Positions 8,677-15,954 of a DNA stretch of 33,097 nucleotides are shown piece by piece. Under the pieces are notes generated by a model, which was not told the origin of the DNA, did not search any database, and saw only the letters and a list, made by a program, of their open reading frames with translations. The translations under genes were made by a program, and so were the position numbers. The stretch's first letter is position 1, and every line of letters starts with the position of its first letter. Source of the DNA: Desulfovibrio sp. (GTDB taxonomy: Bacteria > Desulfobacterota > Desulfovibrionia > Desulfovibrionales > Desulfovibrionaceae); the NCBI GenBank assembly GCA_017454325.1, contig JAFTDG010000122.1:1-33097 (forward strand), written 5' to 3'.

Positions 8677-10830
8677 ATGCATGACGCCCTTGTAAGCAAG
8701 TCTGGTTATCACAAGGAAATAGACCAGGCGCTAGATGACGATTTTCTGCGTCGCACCCTAGACACTTTTGCCGTGTCCTACCGTGCTAATCGTGAAGCCG
8801 TGTTCAAGGATGTGGACGAAAAAGGCCTGATCAAGAAGATAGCTGATGCAAAGGACTACGCATGCCAGCACATGGAAGAGCTGTACAGCAAGTTCAAGGC
8901 AGAAGCCGAAAAACGTGGTGTACATGTACACCGGGCAAAAGACGCCGCTGAAGCAAACCGTAACATTGCTGACATTGCAAAACAGAACAATGTCAAAAGA
9001 ATCGTCAAATCCAAATCTATGACCGCTGAAGAGATCCATCTCAATACGGCCTTGGAGAAGGAAGGACTTATCGTAGACGAGACGGATCTGGGTGAATGGA
9101 TTATACAGTTGCGCCATGAAGGCCCATCGCACATGGTTATGCCTGCCATCCATCTTTCGCGCTATCAGGTAGCCGATGATTTCACCAAGGTGACAGGCGA
9201 AAAACAAGATACGGACATACAACGTCTTGTAAAAGTTGCCCGTGTGCAGCTGCGCCGCAAGTTTATTGCGGCAGACATGGGCATCAGCGGATGCAACTTT
9301 GCCATTGCAGAAAATGGTGCTGTAACCACTGTCACCAATGAAGGCAATGCACGCATGGTCACCACACTGCCACGAGTGCATGTAGTTCTGGCCGGCCTCG
9401 ACAAACTCATCACCAAACTGGAAGAAGTGCTGGATGCTGTGCAGGTGCTGCCACGCAATGCCACGGCGCAACGACTGACCTCATATTTCACCCTGATGTG
9501 TGGAGCTGGTCAGTGCCAGGCAGAGGGCAATGACAACGGCCGTAAGATCATGCATGTGGTCTTTCTTGACAACGGCAGGACTGAAATTGCCAAAGACCCT
9601 CTGTTCAAACAGATATTCCGTTGTGTGCGCTGCGGCGCGTGTGCCAATGTCTGCCCCGTGTTCCGCCTGGTTGGTGGTCATAAAATGGGCTACGTCTACA
9701 TTGGGTCTATTGGGCTCATTTTGACCTACTTCTTCCACGGTCACGACCGTGCGCGCATCCTATGCCAGAACTGCATTGGCTGTGAATCGTGCGCCAATGT
9801 CTGCTCTGGTGGCATTGAACTGCCACGCCTGACGCGTGAAATTCGTGCCCGCCTCAATGCGGAGGAGGGCTCCCCCATCGAAGGAACATTGATGAGTGCG
9901 GTGATGAAAAACCGCAAAATGTTCCACAATCTGATGAAATTCGCCAGTTTCTCCACAAAGCCCTTCACCGGCGGTACGCAATTCATACGCCATCTGCCTA
10001 TGGCAGTGCTTGGCAAACATGGCTACAAGGCATTGCCGGCTCTTGCTTCCAAGCCTTTCCGCGACAAATGGTCTCAAATCGCACCCCACGTGCAAAATCC
10101 GAAATTCCGTGTGGCTCTTTTTGCCGGTTGCGCTCAGGATTTCATCTATCCAGAACAGCTGGAAGCCGCTGTCAAGGTGCTAGCCGCCAAGGGCGTAGCT
10201 GTAGACTTCCCCATGGAGCAGACGTGTTGCGGACTGCCTCTGGAGATGATGGGACAGCGTAAAACATCCATTGATGTTGCCAACCAGAACATGGCTGCCT
10301 TCAGGGGCGGCAACTATGATTATATTGTCACGCTCTGTGCAAGCTGCGCGAGTCATCTCAAGTTCGGCTATTCTGAAATACTGGATGGCACAGCCTCAAT
10401 GCTTGAGGCACAGTCCTTCGGAGCAAAAATCATTGATTTCAGCTCGTTTGTACACGATGTATTGGGTCTTAAGCCCGAAGACTTCAATAAATCAGCACAA
10501 AAGGTCACCTATCACGCTTCCTGTCATCTATGCCGCAAGCTAAATGTGCATGAGGCCCCCCGCGAGCTCATTGCTGATGCTGCAGAATACGTGCCTTGCG
10601 AGGAAGAAGAAGTGTGTTGCGGATTTGGCGGTACGTATTCCGCCAAGTTCCCGGAAATCTCGGCTCAGATTTTGAACAAAAAGCTGGATCATGTAAAAGA
10701 AACCGGAGCGTCACGCCTTGTGGTGGACTGCCCTGGGTGCGTCATGCAGCTGCGCGGCGGTGCAGAAAAGCGTGGCATGCAGGTTAAGGTTGACCACATT
10801 GCCCAGTTGCTTGCTGAAAATCTGAAATAG
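8677..10830 (+). CDS. Fused LutB/LutA-like lactate dehydrogenase (LUD + ferredoxin + CCG domains)
   Basis: A multidomain protein of 717 residues. The N-terminal LUD (LutB-like) domain, roughly residues 60-300, includes KSKSMTAEEI, EWIIQL and GCNFAIAENGAVTTVTNEGN. Two [4Fe-4S] motifs follow, CVRCGACANVCP near residue 315 and CIGCESCANVC near 365. The C-terminal half holds two CCG domains: AGCAQD and QTCCGLP with LCASCASH; then YHASCHLCR, EVCCGFGGTY and DCPGCVMQL. In Bacillus the last part is a separate protein (LutA), so here LutB and LutA functions appear joined; a similar fusion is known from Desulfovibrio lactate clusters. With LutC it would oxidise L-lactate to pyruvate. GGAGGA at 8664-8669 precedes the ATG by seven bases, within the end of lutC, implying coupled translation. 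Confidence 0.92.
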   Translation: MHDALVSKSGYHKEIDQALDDDFLRRTLDTFAVSYRANREAVFKDVDEKGLIKKIADAKDYACQHMEELYSKFKAEAEKRGVHVHRAKDAAEANRNIADIAKQNNVKRIVKSKSMTAEEIHLNTALEKEGLIVDETDLGEWIIQLRHEGPSHMVMPAIHLSRYQVADDFTKVTGEKQDTDIQRLVKVARVQLRRKFIAADMGISGCNFAIAENGAVTTVTNEGNARMVTTLPRVHVVLAGLDKLITKLEEVLDAVQVLPRNATAQRLTSYFTLMCGAGQCQAEGNDNGRKIMHVVFLDNGRTEIAKDPLFKQIFRCVRCGACANVCPVFRLVGGHKMGYVYIGSIGLILTYFFHGHDRARILCQNCIGCESCANVCSGGIELPRLTREIRARLNAEEGSPIEGTLMSAVMKNRKMFHNLMKFASFSTKPFTGGTQFIRHLPMAVLGKHGYKALPALASKPFRDKWSQIAPHVQNPKFRVALFAGCAQDFIYPEQLEAAVKVLAAKGVAVDFPMEQTCCGLPLEMMGQRKTSIDVANQNMAAFRGGNYDYIVTLCASCASHLKFGYSEILDGTASMLEAQSFGAKIIDFSSFVHDVLGLKPEDFNKSAQKVTYHASCHLCRKLNVHEAPRELIADAAEYVPCEEEEVCCGFGGTYSAKFPEISAQILNKKLDHVKETGASRLVVDCPGCVMQLRGGAEKRGMQVKVDHIAQLLAENLK

Positions 10831-10856
10831 GAATTTGTGCTGCGTAGCTGTCGTAC

Positions 10857-10905
10857 GCTGGTGCCTGGTTTTAGACCGGGCACCAGCCGCACCAAAGAGT
10901 GCGGC
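10857..10905 (+). other. Two abutting hairpins after the lactate dehydrogenase fusion
   Basis: The first stem pairs 10857-10868 with 10876-10887 (arms beginning GCTGGTGCC and ending GGCACCAGC, one G-T wobble) around a seven-base loop TTTTAGA. The second pairs GCCGCAC (10886-10892) with GTGCGGC (10899-10905) around CAAAGA. They share two bases (10886-10887), so both cannot form fully at once. No T-run follows either, so this is not a standard intrinsic terminator. It lies 27 bases after the stop of the preceding gene and 128 bases before the permease, and could tune read-through or protect the upstream message. Confidence 0.5.
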
Positions 10906-10940
10906 GAATATGCGGCAACAACAGCCACATTTGAATCCGT

Positions 10941-11002
10941 GCCGGTCTAAGCGGGGGGGACCGGCGGGAAACTAACGCGTTTCCGGCGGGAAAAGTTTTC
11001 CC
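10941..11002 (+). promoter_or_regulatory. Repeat- and palindrome-rich control region before lactate permease
   Basis: Three elements are interlaced here. An inverted repeat pairs GCCGGTC (10941-10947) with GACCGGC (10959-10965). A direct repeat CCGGCGGGAAA occurs at 10961-10971 and 10983-10993, spaced 22 bases start to start, about two helical turns. A 15-base palindrome GGGAAAA-G-TTTTCCC covers 10988-11002 and overlaps the second repeat. The ribosome-binding site of the permease begins only about 20 bases later. Either operator DNA or leader-RNA structure would fit. No clear -35/-10 pair was found. Confidence 0.4.
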
Positions 11003-11032
11003 CGATTCAAGGCTCACGAAGGGAGGTTTTAT

Positions 11033-12706
11033 ATGTCCACTGGCATGCTTGCATTGCTTGCAATTTTACCCATCCTCGTTGCGCTAGTGCTGATGGTTGG
11101 CCTGCGCTGGCCATCCACCAGAGCCATGCCGCTGGCCTTTCTTACCGGTGCAGTACTGGCTATGGCTGTGTGGGGAATGCCATTCAAACACGTTGCAGCT
11201 CTTTTTGTTGAGGGCACGGTCAATGCCATAGGCGTGTTGATTATCGTTTTTGGTGCTATTCTCATCTACTATACCCTGCAATCCAGCGGAGCCATGGAGA
11301 CCATCCAGGCTGGCATGACAAAAGTCAGCCCTGACCGCCGTGTGCAAGCCATTATTGTGGGCTATATGTTCGGTGCCTTCATCGAAGGTGCGGCCGGTTT
11401 CGGTACGCCTGCGGCACTAGCTGCGCCCCTTTTGCTGGGCCTGGGCTTCCCGCCCGTCTGCGCAGCCGTGGTCTGTCTGGTCTTCAACTCCTTCCCCGTG
11501 ACTTTCGGCGCCGTGGGTACGCCCGTTATCGCCGGTTTCAAAAGCCTTGCCGTGCCGGCGGGCGTTGCCGATCAGCAAGCCCTTTTTCACCTTATTGGTG
11601 AAAACGTCACCCTGATGCATGGGGCTATGATCTTCATTCTGCCCATCTTCATGCTTGGCTTCATGACCCGCTTCTATGGCAAGAACAAGAGCTGGGCTGA
11701 AGGCTTTGCGGCCGCACCGTACTGCATCATGGCCGGCCTGATCTTTGCTATCCCTTACTACATCATTGCCTGGGGTGCCGGTCCGGAAGTGCCCTCCCTT
11801 GTGGGCGGCCTTGTGGGCCTGGCGGTACTTATCTTCCTCACGAAGAAGGGAATATGCGTGCCCAAGGGGAACTGGCAGTTTGCACCGCAAGCCGAATGGA
11901 AGCCAAGCTGGACCGGTCAAATTGCTGCTTCTGACGTAACTGAATACAAGGAACACATGAGTCAATTCATGGCTTGGTTGCCCTATATTCTCTGCGGTGC
12001 CATCCTAGTGGTAACACGCGTGCCCGCATTTGGCCTCAAGGCCATCATGGCCTCCAACCCCGCGGCAACCTTTGCGCTGCCGCAACTGGCCGACGGCATC
12101 AAGCTCGGTGCCTCCATCAACCTTCTCTGGTTGCCCGGCACCATTCCCTTCATTTTGGTATCATTGTTGACCATTGCGTTGCACGGCATGAATAGTACGA
12201 AGGTGAGCGAGGCCTGGGGGACAACCTTCCAGAAGATGAAGGCACCCACCATCGCCCTGATTGCCGCTGTGGCCTTGGTATCCATCTTCAAGGGTTCTGC
12301 GCAGAATCCTCTTGGCTATGACTCCATGCCTCTTGCCATGGCCAAGGTCTGCGCCGCAGCAGCCGGCTCTGCCTGGCCGGCACTGGCCTCCTACATCGGA
12401 GGGTTGGGCGCGTTCATCACTGGTTCCAACACAGTATCCGACATGCTCTTCGCCAACTTCCAGTGGGATGTTGCTCAGCAACTGAGCTTTAATGTCAAGC
12501 AGTCCATTGCTGTTATTGCCGCACAGGGTGCTGGCGGTGCCATGGGCAACATGATCTGCGTGCACAATATCGTGGCTGCATGCGCGGTAACAGGCCTCAT
12601 TGGACGTGAAGGCGACATTCTCAAGCAGACCATCTGGCCCTTCCTGCTCTATAGTATCCCCGTTGGCATTGTGGCGTCCATTCTCTGCTTCAGTGTGTAT
12701 GCTTAA
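11033..12706 (+). CDS. lctP: L-lactate permease (LctP/LldP family)
   Basis: A polytopic inner-membrane protein of 557 residues, normal length for the lactate permease family, which imports lactate (and sometimes glycolate) with protons. Many hydrophobic segments span the whole length. Family signatures are FGAFIEGAAGFGTPAALAAP near residues 115-134, FNSFPVTFGAVGTPV around 154-168, and GSNTVSDMLFANFQW near 462-476. The ATG at 11033 follows GGGAGG (11021-11026). It is the last gene of the lactate cluster and is separated from the dehydrogenase fusion by 202 bases of structured sequence, so its expression may be set separately. A strong terminator follows at 12730-12767. Confidence 0.95.
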   Translation: MSTGMLALLAILPILVALVLMVGLRWPSTRAMPLAFLTGAVLAMAVWGMPFKHVAALFVEGTVNAIGVLIIVFGAILIYYTLQSSGAMETIQAGMTKVSPDRRVQAIIVGYMFGAFIEGAAGFGTPAALAAPLLLGLGFPPVCAAVVCLVFNSFPVTFGAVGTPVIAGFKSLAVPAGVADQQALFHLIGENVTLMHGAMIFILPIFMLGFMTRFYGKNKSWAEGFAAAPYCIMAGLIFAIPYYIIAWGAGPEVPSLVGGLVGLAVLIFLTKKGICVPKGNWQFAPQAEWKPSWTGQIAASDVTEYKEHMSQFMAWLPYILCGAILVVTRVPAFGLKAIMASNPAATFALPQLADGIKLGASINLLWLPGTIPFILVSLLTIALHGMNSTKVSEAWGTTFQKMKAPTIALIAAVALVSIFKGSAQNPLGYDSMPLAMAKVCAAAAGSAWPALASYIGGLGAFITGSNTVSDMLFANFQWDVAQQLSFNVKQSIAVIAAQGAGGAMGNMICVHNIVAACAVTGLIGREGDILKQTIWPFLLYSIPVGIVASILCFSVYA

Positions 12707-12729
12707 CATCTGCCATTTCTAAATAAGGT

Positions 12730-12767
12730 GCCCCCGTAAACAGTAAAATTGTTTACGGGGGCTTTTT
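12730..12767 (+). terminator. Intrinsic terminator of the lactate cluster
   Basis: A perfect 12-base-pair stem (12730-12741 pairing with 12751-12762; arm GCCCCCGTAAAC) encloses a nine-base A/T-rich loop and is followed directly by TTTTT (12763-12767). It begins 24 bases after the permease stop. This is a textbook Rho-independent terminator on the + strand. Confidence 0.93.
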
Positions 12768-12806
12768 ACATATAAATATCAACAAGACGTACTTAGAAGA
12801 ATATGG

Positions 12807-13388
12807 TCAATTGGTGTCTCGACGGGGCTGCAAATAGTACGGCTGAAAAAAAAGACGGTATTGTTTGATAGGAATAAAATGCGGGGGTCGTGTAACACTG
12901 CCTTCGATAGACAAGGGCTTATCTGAAAGCCCGAATGGTTGGAGATGCCCGGGCTTGGCTACACGGGAAACTCCCTCACCGGAAAGGTTGAAAACCGGAA
13001 GGCTTACAACTCCAGTTCCAGCCATAAGCACGGCAGTAGCATTGGCAGAAGGCGTCACAGGCTGAGCTCTGTTCCAAGACATGCTCTGTAACAAGCTAGG
13101 TTTTGTCATCTCAGAATGGCGCAATACAGCCATAAAATCATTACCTGTACGACCTACAAATGTCACAAGCGATGTACCGTCACCGTAAACGAGGAGACTA
13201 ACGGGCATGGTGCCACCATGAATGCCAAAAAATGCCGACCGTGCACCAGCTGGCATGACAGTCCACCCGTCATCCTGAGCAGATACTGCAGGTACTGTGG
13301 CAACAGGAATTGTAACTGCTATTGTCAACAGAAAAAAAAGAAAAATACACATAGGCGTCCCTAAAATGCTACGAATAGCTCTCAGCAA
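12807..13388 (-). CDS. Exported protein of unknown function
   Basis: I do not recognise this family. The reading frame gives 193 residues from a TTG at 13388, or 181 from an ATG at 13352 that has AGGGA six bases upstream. The longer form gives a better signal peptide because it adds basic residues (LRAIRSILG) before the hydrophobic run CIFLFFLLTIAVTIPVATV and a likely cleavage after VSAQ. The mature part of about 155 residues has a Gly- and Val-rich middle (VSLLVYGDGTSLVTFVG) and ends in a basic, aromatic tail (YRLFFQPYYLQPRR). It has no cysteines, so no disulfides. It lies on the same strand downstream of the exported hydrolase-like gene, converges on the lactate terminator, and probably acts in the periplasm or at the outer membrane. 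Confidence 0.65.
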   Translation of the reverse strand: MLRAIRSILGTPMCIFLFFLLTIAVTIPVATVPAVSAQDDGWTVMPAGARSAFFGIHGGTMPVSLLVYGDGTSLVTFVGRTGNDFMAVLRHSEMTKPSLLQSMSWNRAQPVTPSANATAVLMAGTGVVSLPVFNLSGEGVSRVAKPGHLQPFGLSDKPLSIEGSVTRPPHFIPIKQYRLFFQPYYLQPRRDTN

Positions 13389-13471
13389 GGCATAACCCCA
13401 TTCATGTGCTGGAAAAACATTTATTATGGAAAATTTTGTCTAATTGAACATACTCTGCTCGAATAAAGGAA

Positions 13472-14587
13472 TCAACGCCGCTTTTTTTGACGGACAGCAG
13501 GCTGTTGTACAGGGGCCGGAAGAGGTGGTGAGAGATCCGGTGGAGGTGGGATACTGGGCACATCGGTATTACTGCCAAGGTAATGGAGAAAAAAATCCTG
13601 TAGTGCTTTATGCATGCTTTTATGCACGTCTGCCTTTACTTCAGGCGGGACAGATCGGCACATTTCGGGGAGTTCATCAGCCAAGGACTCGGGACACAGT
13701 GCCATAAGTGCCCCGGCATCGGCTTGTGGCAGTAAGAGCCAACGTGCTTTTTTATTCACTAATTCAAAAATGCGCCGAGCATGAAGCGAAGGAGGATTCA
13801 TACTGTCATTTCCCGCTGCAATAAGTAGCAGGGGGGGATAAAACCATCGGAATGAACTGTGTGAAAAGAGCATGCCAAAGGCTGGTGAAATTGCCGCGAC
13901 TGCCTTAACACGATTATCAGCTAAACTCTTTGTCAGAGGTAAGTGCTTACAAAGCATGTTGATACGATTCCTGGCCCAAATATGGCAATACATGTCAAAT
14001 GCGTTTGTATTGTCACAATATGCTGGCCAATGGTCGCAGTTTGGCAACGCTCCACCTAAAAGCAACGCGGCTGTGCCTCCCGCTCCGAATCCGATAACAC
14101 CCATGCGCGTACGATCAATACATGATTCCATGTCTGGCGTAGCCAACAATAAATCAATCGTCCCTACAAGTTCTCGAACTCTGCTGTCCAATTGCCTCCA
14201 GGTGAGCAAATCGTCCATGTTATCCATATTGTCCCGGGGATGATTGGGCACAGCGACCACAAACCCCAGAGAAGCAAGCATGGTAGCCGTATCATGGTAG
14301 GTAAAGCGGTTACCAGCGGTGTCATGTGAAAGAAGCAGAAGGGGGAAACGTTCTTCAACCGGCTTGCCTCCAAGGGCAGCGGCAAATTTCCATGGACTGT
14401 AATTAAGATCACGGGGAGGTCGAATGCTGGGGTACCATATATTGACATCAAGCCGCAGGGCTCCTTCGGGTAACCATAACCCCAAAGTACGAAATCCAAC
14501 ATGATAGGCAGAATCAGCATAAGCACAAGGACAAGCCAGCAGCATCAGAAGTACAGAAATCGCAGAAATTGCCAGATATTGTCTCAT
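13472..14587 (-). CDS. Exported alpha/beta-hydrolase-fold protein, apparently lacking catalytic residues
   Basis: A protein of 371 residues with a signal peptide (MRQYLAISAISVLLMLLA, probable cleavage after CAYA). The body resembles the dienelactone-hydrolase / PAF-acetylhydrolase-like family (COG4188): LLLLSHDTAGNR as the oxyanion strand, VVAVPNHPRDN, the ID..RMGVIGFGAGGTAALLLGG nucleophile elbow, and LLLIAAGNDSMNPP as the acid strand. In the elbow the expected G-x-Ser-x-G reads G-F-Gly-A-G, with codon GGA for the Gly. The region where the family has its catalytic His (usually A-G-H) reads QADAGALMALC. Both changes argue for a non-catalytic protein. The C-terminus is a Pro-rich, then basic tail (PPPPDLSPPLPAP, ending QKKRR). 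No convincing ribosome site precedes the ATG. Role unknown. Confidence 0.8.
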   Translation of the reverse strand: MRQYLAISAISVLLMLLACPCAYADSAYHVGFRTLGLWLPEGALRLDVNIWYPSIRPPRDLNYSPWKFAAALGGKPVEERFPLLLLSHDTAGNRFTYHDTATMLASLGFVVAVPNHPRDNMDNMDDLLTWRQLDSRVRELVGTIDLLLATPDMESCIDRTRMGVIGFGAGGTAALLLGGALPNCDHWPAYCDNTNAFDMYCHIWARNRINMLCKHLPLTKSLADNRVKAVAAISPAFGMLFSHSSFRWFYPPLLLIAAGNDSMNPPSLHARRIFELVNKKARWLLLPQADAGALMALCPESLADELPEMCRSVPPEVKADVHKSMHKALQDFFLHYLGSNTDVPSIPPPPDLSPPLPAPVQQPAVRQKKRR

Positions 14588-14658
14588 ACGCGTGTTGTGC
14601 CATAAGGCGGCTTAGGGTACAAGAGTGAACCACAACATCTGCAAGGAGCGTTTTCTAC

Positions 14659-15300
14659 ATGGATATGCTGTATGCAGCGATTGATGCAATCTTGCATATA
14701 GATGCACATCTTTTTGCCCTGGCGACACAATATGGTCCCTGGATCTATGCAATCCTATTCTGCATCGTTTTTGCTGAGACAGGCCTTGTAATCACACCTT
14801 TTTTGCCAGGAGATTCCTTGCTCTTTGCATCGGGCGTGGCGGCAGGGGCCGGGCTCATGGGATACTGGCAGGCTATCGCGTTACTGCTGACAGCGGGCGT
14901 ACTAGGAGACGCAGTAAACTACAGCATTGGTCGTCATGTAGGCCCAGCCATCTTTTCTCAGGAAAACAGACTCATCAAGAAGGAATATCTACTCAAGGCG
15001 CACCAGTTCTATCGACGACACGGTGGCAAGGCCATCGTGCTAGCACGATTCGTGCCTGTTGTACGCACTTTTGCTCCCTTTGTGGCAGGCATTGCTCTCA
15101 TGCACCCGCCCACTTTCTTTTTGTTCAATATAACCGGATGCGTCCTGTGGGTTGGCAGCCTCGTATCTGCCGGCTATTTTCTGGGCAATCTTCCCTGGGT
15201 ACGGGAACATTTCAGCGTCATCGTCTACGCAATCGTGGCGCTTTCCCTGTTGCCCGTGGGGATTGAGATATTGCGCGCCCGCTTAAAAAAGGGGAAATGA
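14659..15300 (+). CDS. DedA-family membrane protein
   Basis: An inner-membrane protein of 213 residues of the DedA (SNARE-associated/VTT domain) family, linked to undecaprenyl phosphate or phospholipid flipping and to membrane homeostasis. The family signature is clear: FAETGLVITPFLPGDSLLFASG near residues 39-60, an LGDAVNYSIGRHVGP segment near 81-95, and FYRRHGGKAIVLARFVPVVRTFAPFVAG near 117-143, including the conserved acidic and basic residues. The ATG follows AAGGAG (about 14643-14648). Divergent from the hydrolase-like gene. A weak promoter (TTGTGC 14595-14600, 17 bases, TACAAG 14618-14623) may serve it. It converges on the next gene with only 22 bases between the stop codons. Confidence 0.92.
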   Translation: MDMLYAAIDAILHIDAHLFALATQYGPWIYAILFCIVFAETGLVITPFLPGDSLLFASGVAAGAGLMGYWQAIALLLTAGVLGDAVNYSIGRHVGPAIFSQENRLIKKEYLLKAHQFYRRHGGKAIVLARFVPVVRTFAPFVAGIALMHPPTFFLFNITGCVLWVGSLVSAGYFLGNLPWVREHFSVIVYAIVALSLLPVGIEILRARLKKGK

Positions 15301-15322
15301 AATCTTCCTTCCCAGCGCTAAT

Positions 15323-15886
15323 TCAAGGAGCATCCCCACGAATCTCTTGCGGAAGATTGTCAATAATCCAACGCGCACACATTTGAGGAGTAAAATCCTC
15401 TCCTGCGGGGCAGCGTATATCGGCATAACGAAGATACAGGTCATACCGCTCGCAAAAAAGATCCTTAAGGCTTTCACCTGGGGCCATGGCTATACCCCTT
15501 TCCGGATTACGGGCCACACGTTCCTCAATCAGCGGAAACGGAACATCTAGAAAGATGATAGGGCCAAGTGACGACAAATGCCGCATAGACTCCTCACGGT
15601 ATACAACACTGCCACCTGTGGCAATGACCGCCCTGTGTATCCTGATTGCACTGACAATTTTTGCCTCCACATCTAGAAAAACTGTTTTTCCCAAAGCATC
15701 AGTGATATCCTGCAATCGTGCACCGTAGGTGGCCTCAATCAAGCAATCACTGTCCATGAATGTCCAATTGAGTTCTCGCGCAAGTATTTTACCAACAGTA
15801 GACTTGCCCGCTCCTGCCATACCAATGAGGCTGATTGCCGGAGCGGGCCGAACAGGTGATGTAATGAAAGATTGCTGCAACTGCAT
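15323..15886 (-). CDS. Shikimate-kinase-like P-loop kinase, substrate uncertain
   Basis: A small kinase of 187 residues with the shikimate kinase fold. Walker A GMAGAGKSTVGK lies near residues 22-33, a DSD substrate/metal motif near 45-47, ATGGSVVY near 93-100, and a lid with NPERGIA. The Arg in the C-terminal ERYDLY motif is retained. Two differences from true shikimate kinase stand out: the Phe-Arg that binds the shikimate carboxylate (Arg58 in E. coli AroK) reads Phe-Leu (VFLDVE), and the GGG motif reads GGS. The substrate may therefore be different. My uncertain recollection is that shikimate-kinase-like proteins have been proposed as homoserine kinases in Desulfovibrio. The ATG has TAAGGAG upstream. 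An automatic aroK label would be plausible but unproven. Confidence 0.85.
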   Translation of the reverse strand: MQLQQSFITSPVRPAPAISLIGMAGAGKSTVGKILARELNWTFMDSDCLIEATYGARLQDITDALGKTVFLDVEAKIVSAIRIHRAVIATGGSVVYREESMRHLSSLGPIIFLDVPFPLIEERVARNPERGIAMAPGESLKDLFCERYDLYLRYADIRCPAGEDFTPQMCARWIIDNLPQEIRGDAP

Positions 15887-15954
15887 CGCATCTCCTTACA
15901 ATGCCCTAAAGAGTTGTCGATATCTTCCGTAAAGATGACTAGAGGTAGATTCTC

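Noticed and set aside
7969..9471. Two open frames of 237-247 codons on the - strand opposite lutC and the LUD fusion
   Set aside because: Both mirror strongly coding genes on the + strand and their translations are Phe/His/Cys-rich, typical of antisense reading.
11417..12709. Two 182-codon frames on the - strand within the permease
   Set aside because: Antisense shadows of a polytopic membrane protein; highly charged and His-rich without motifs.
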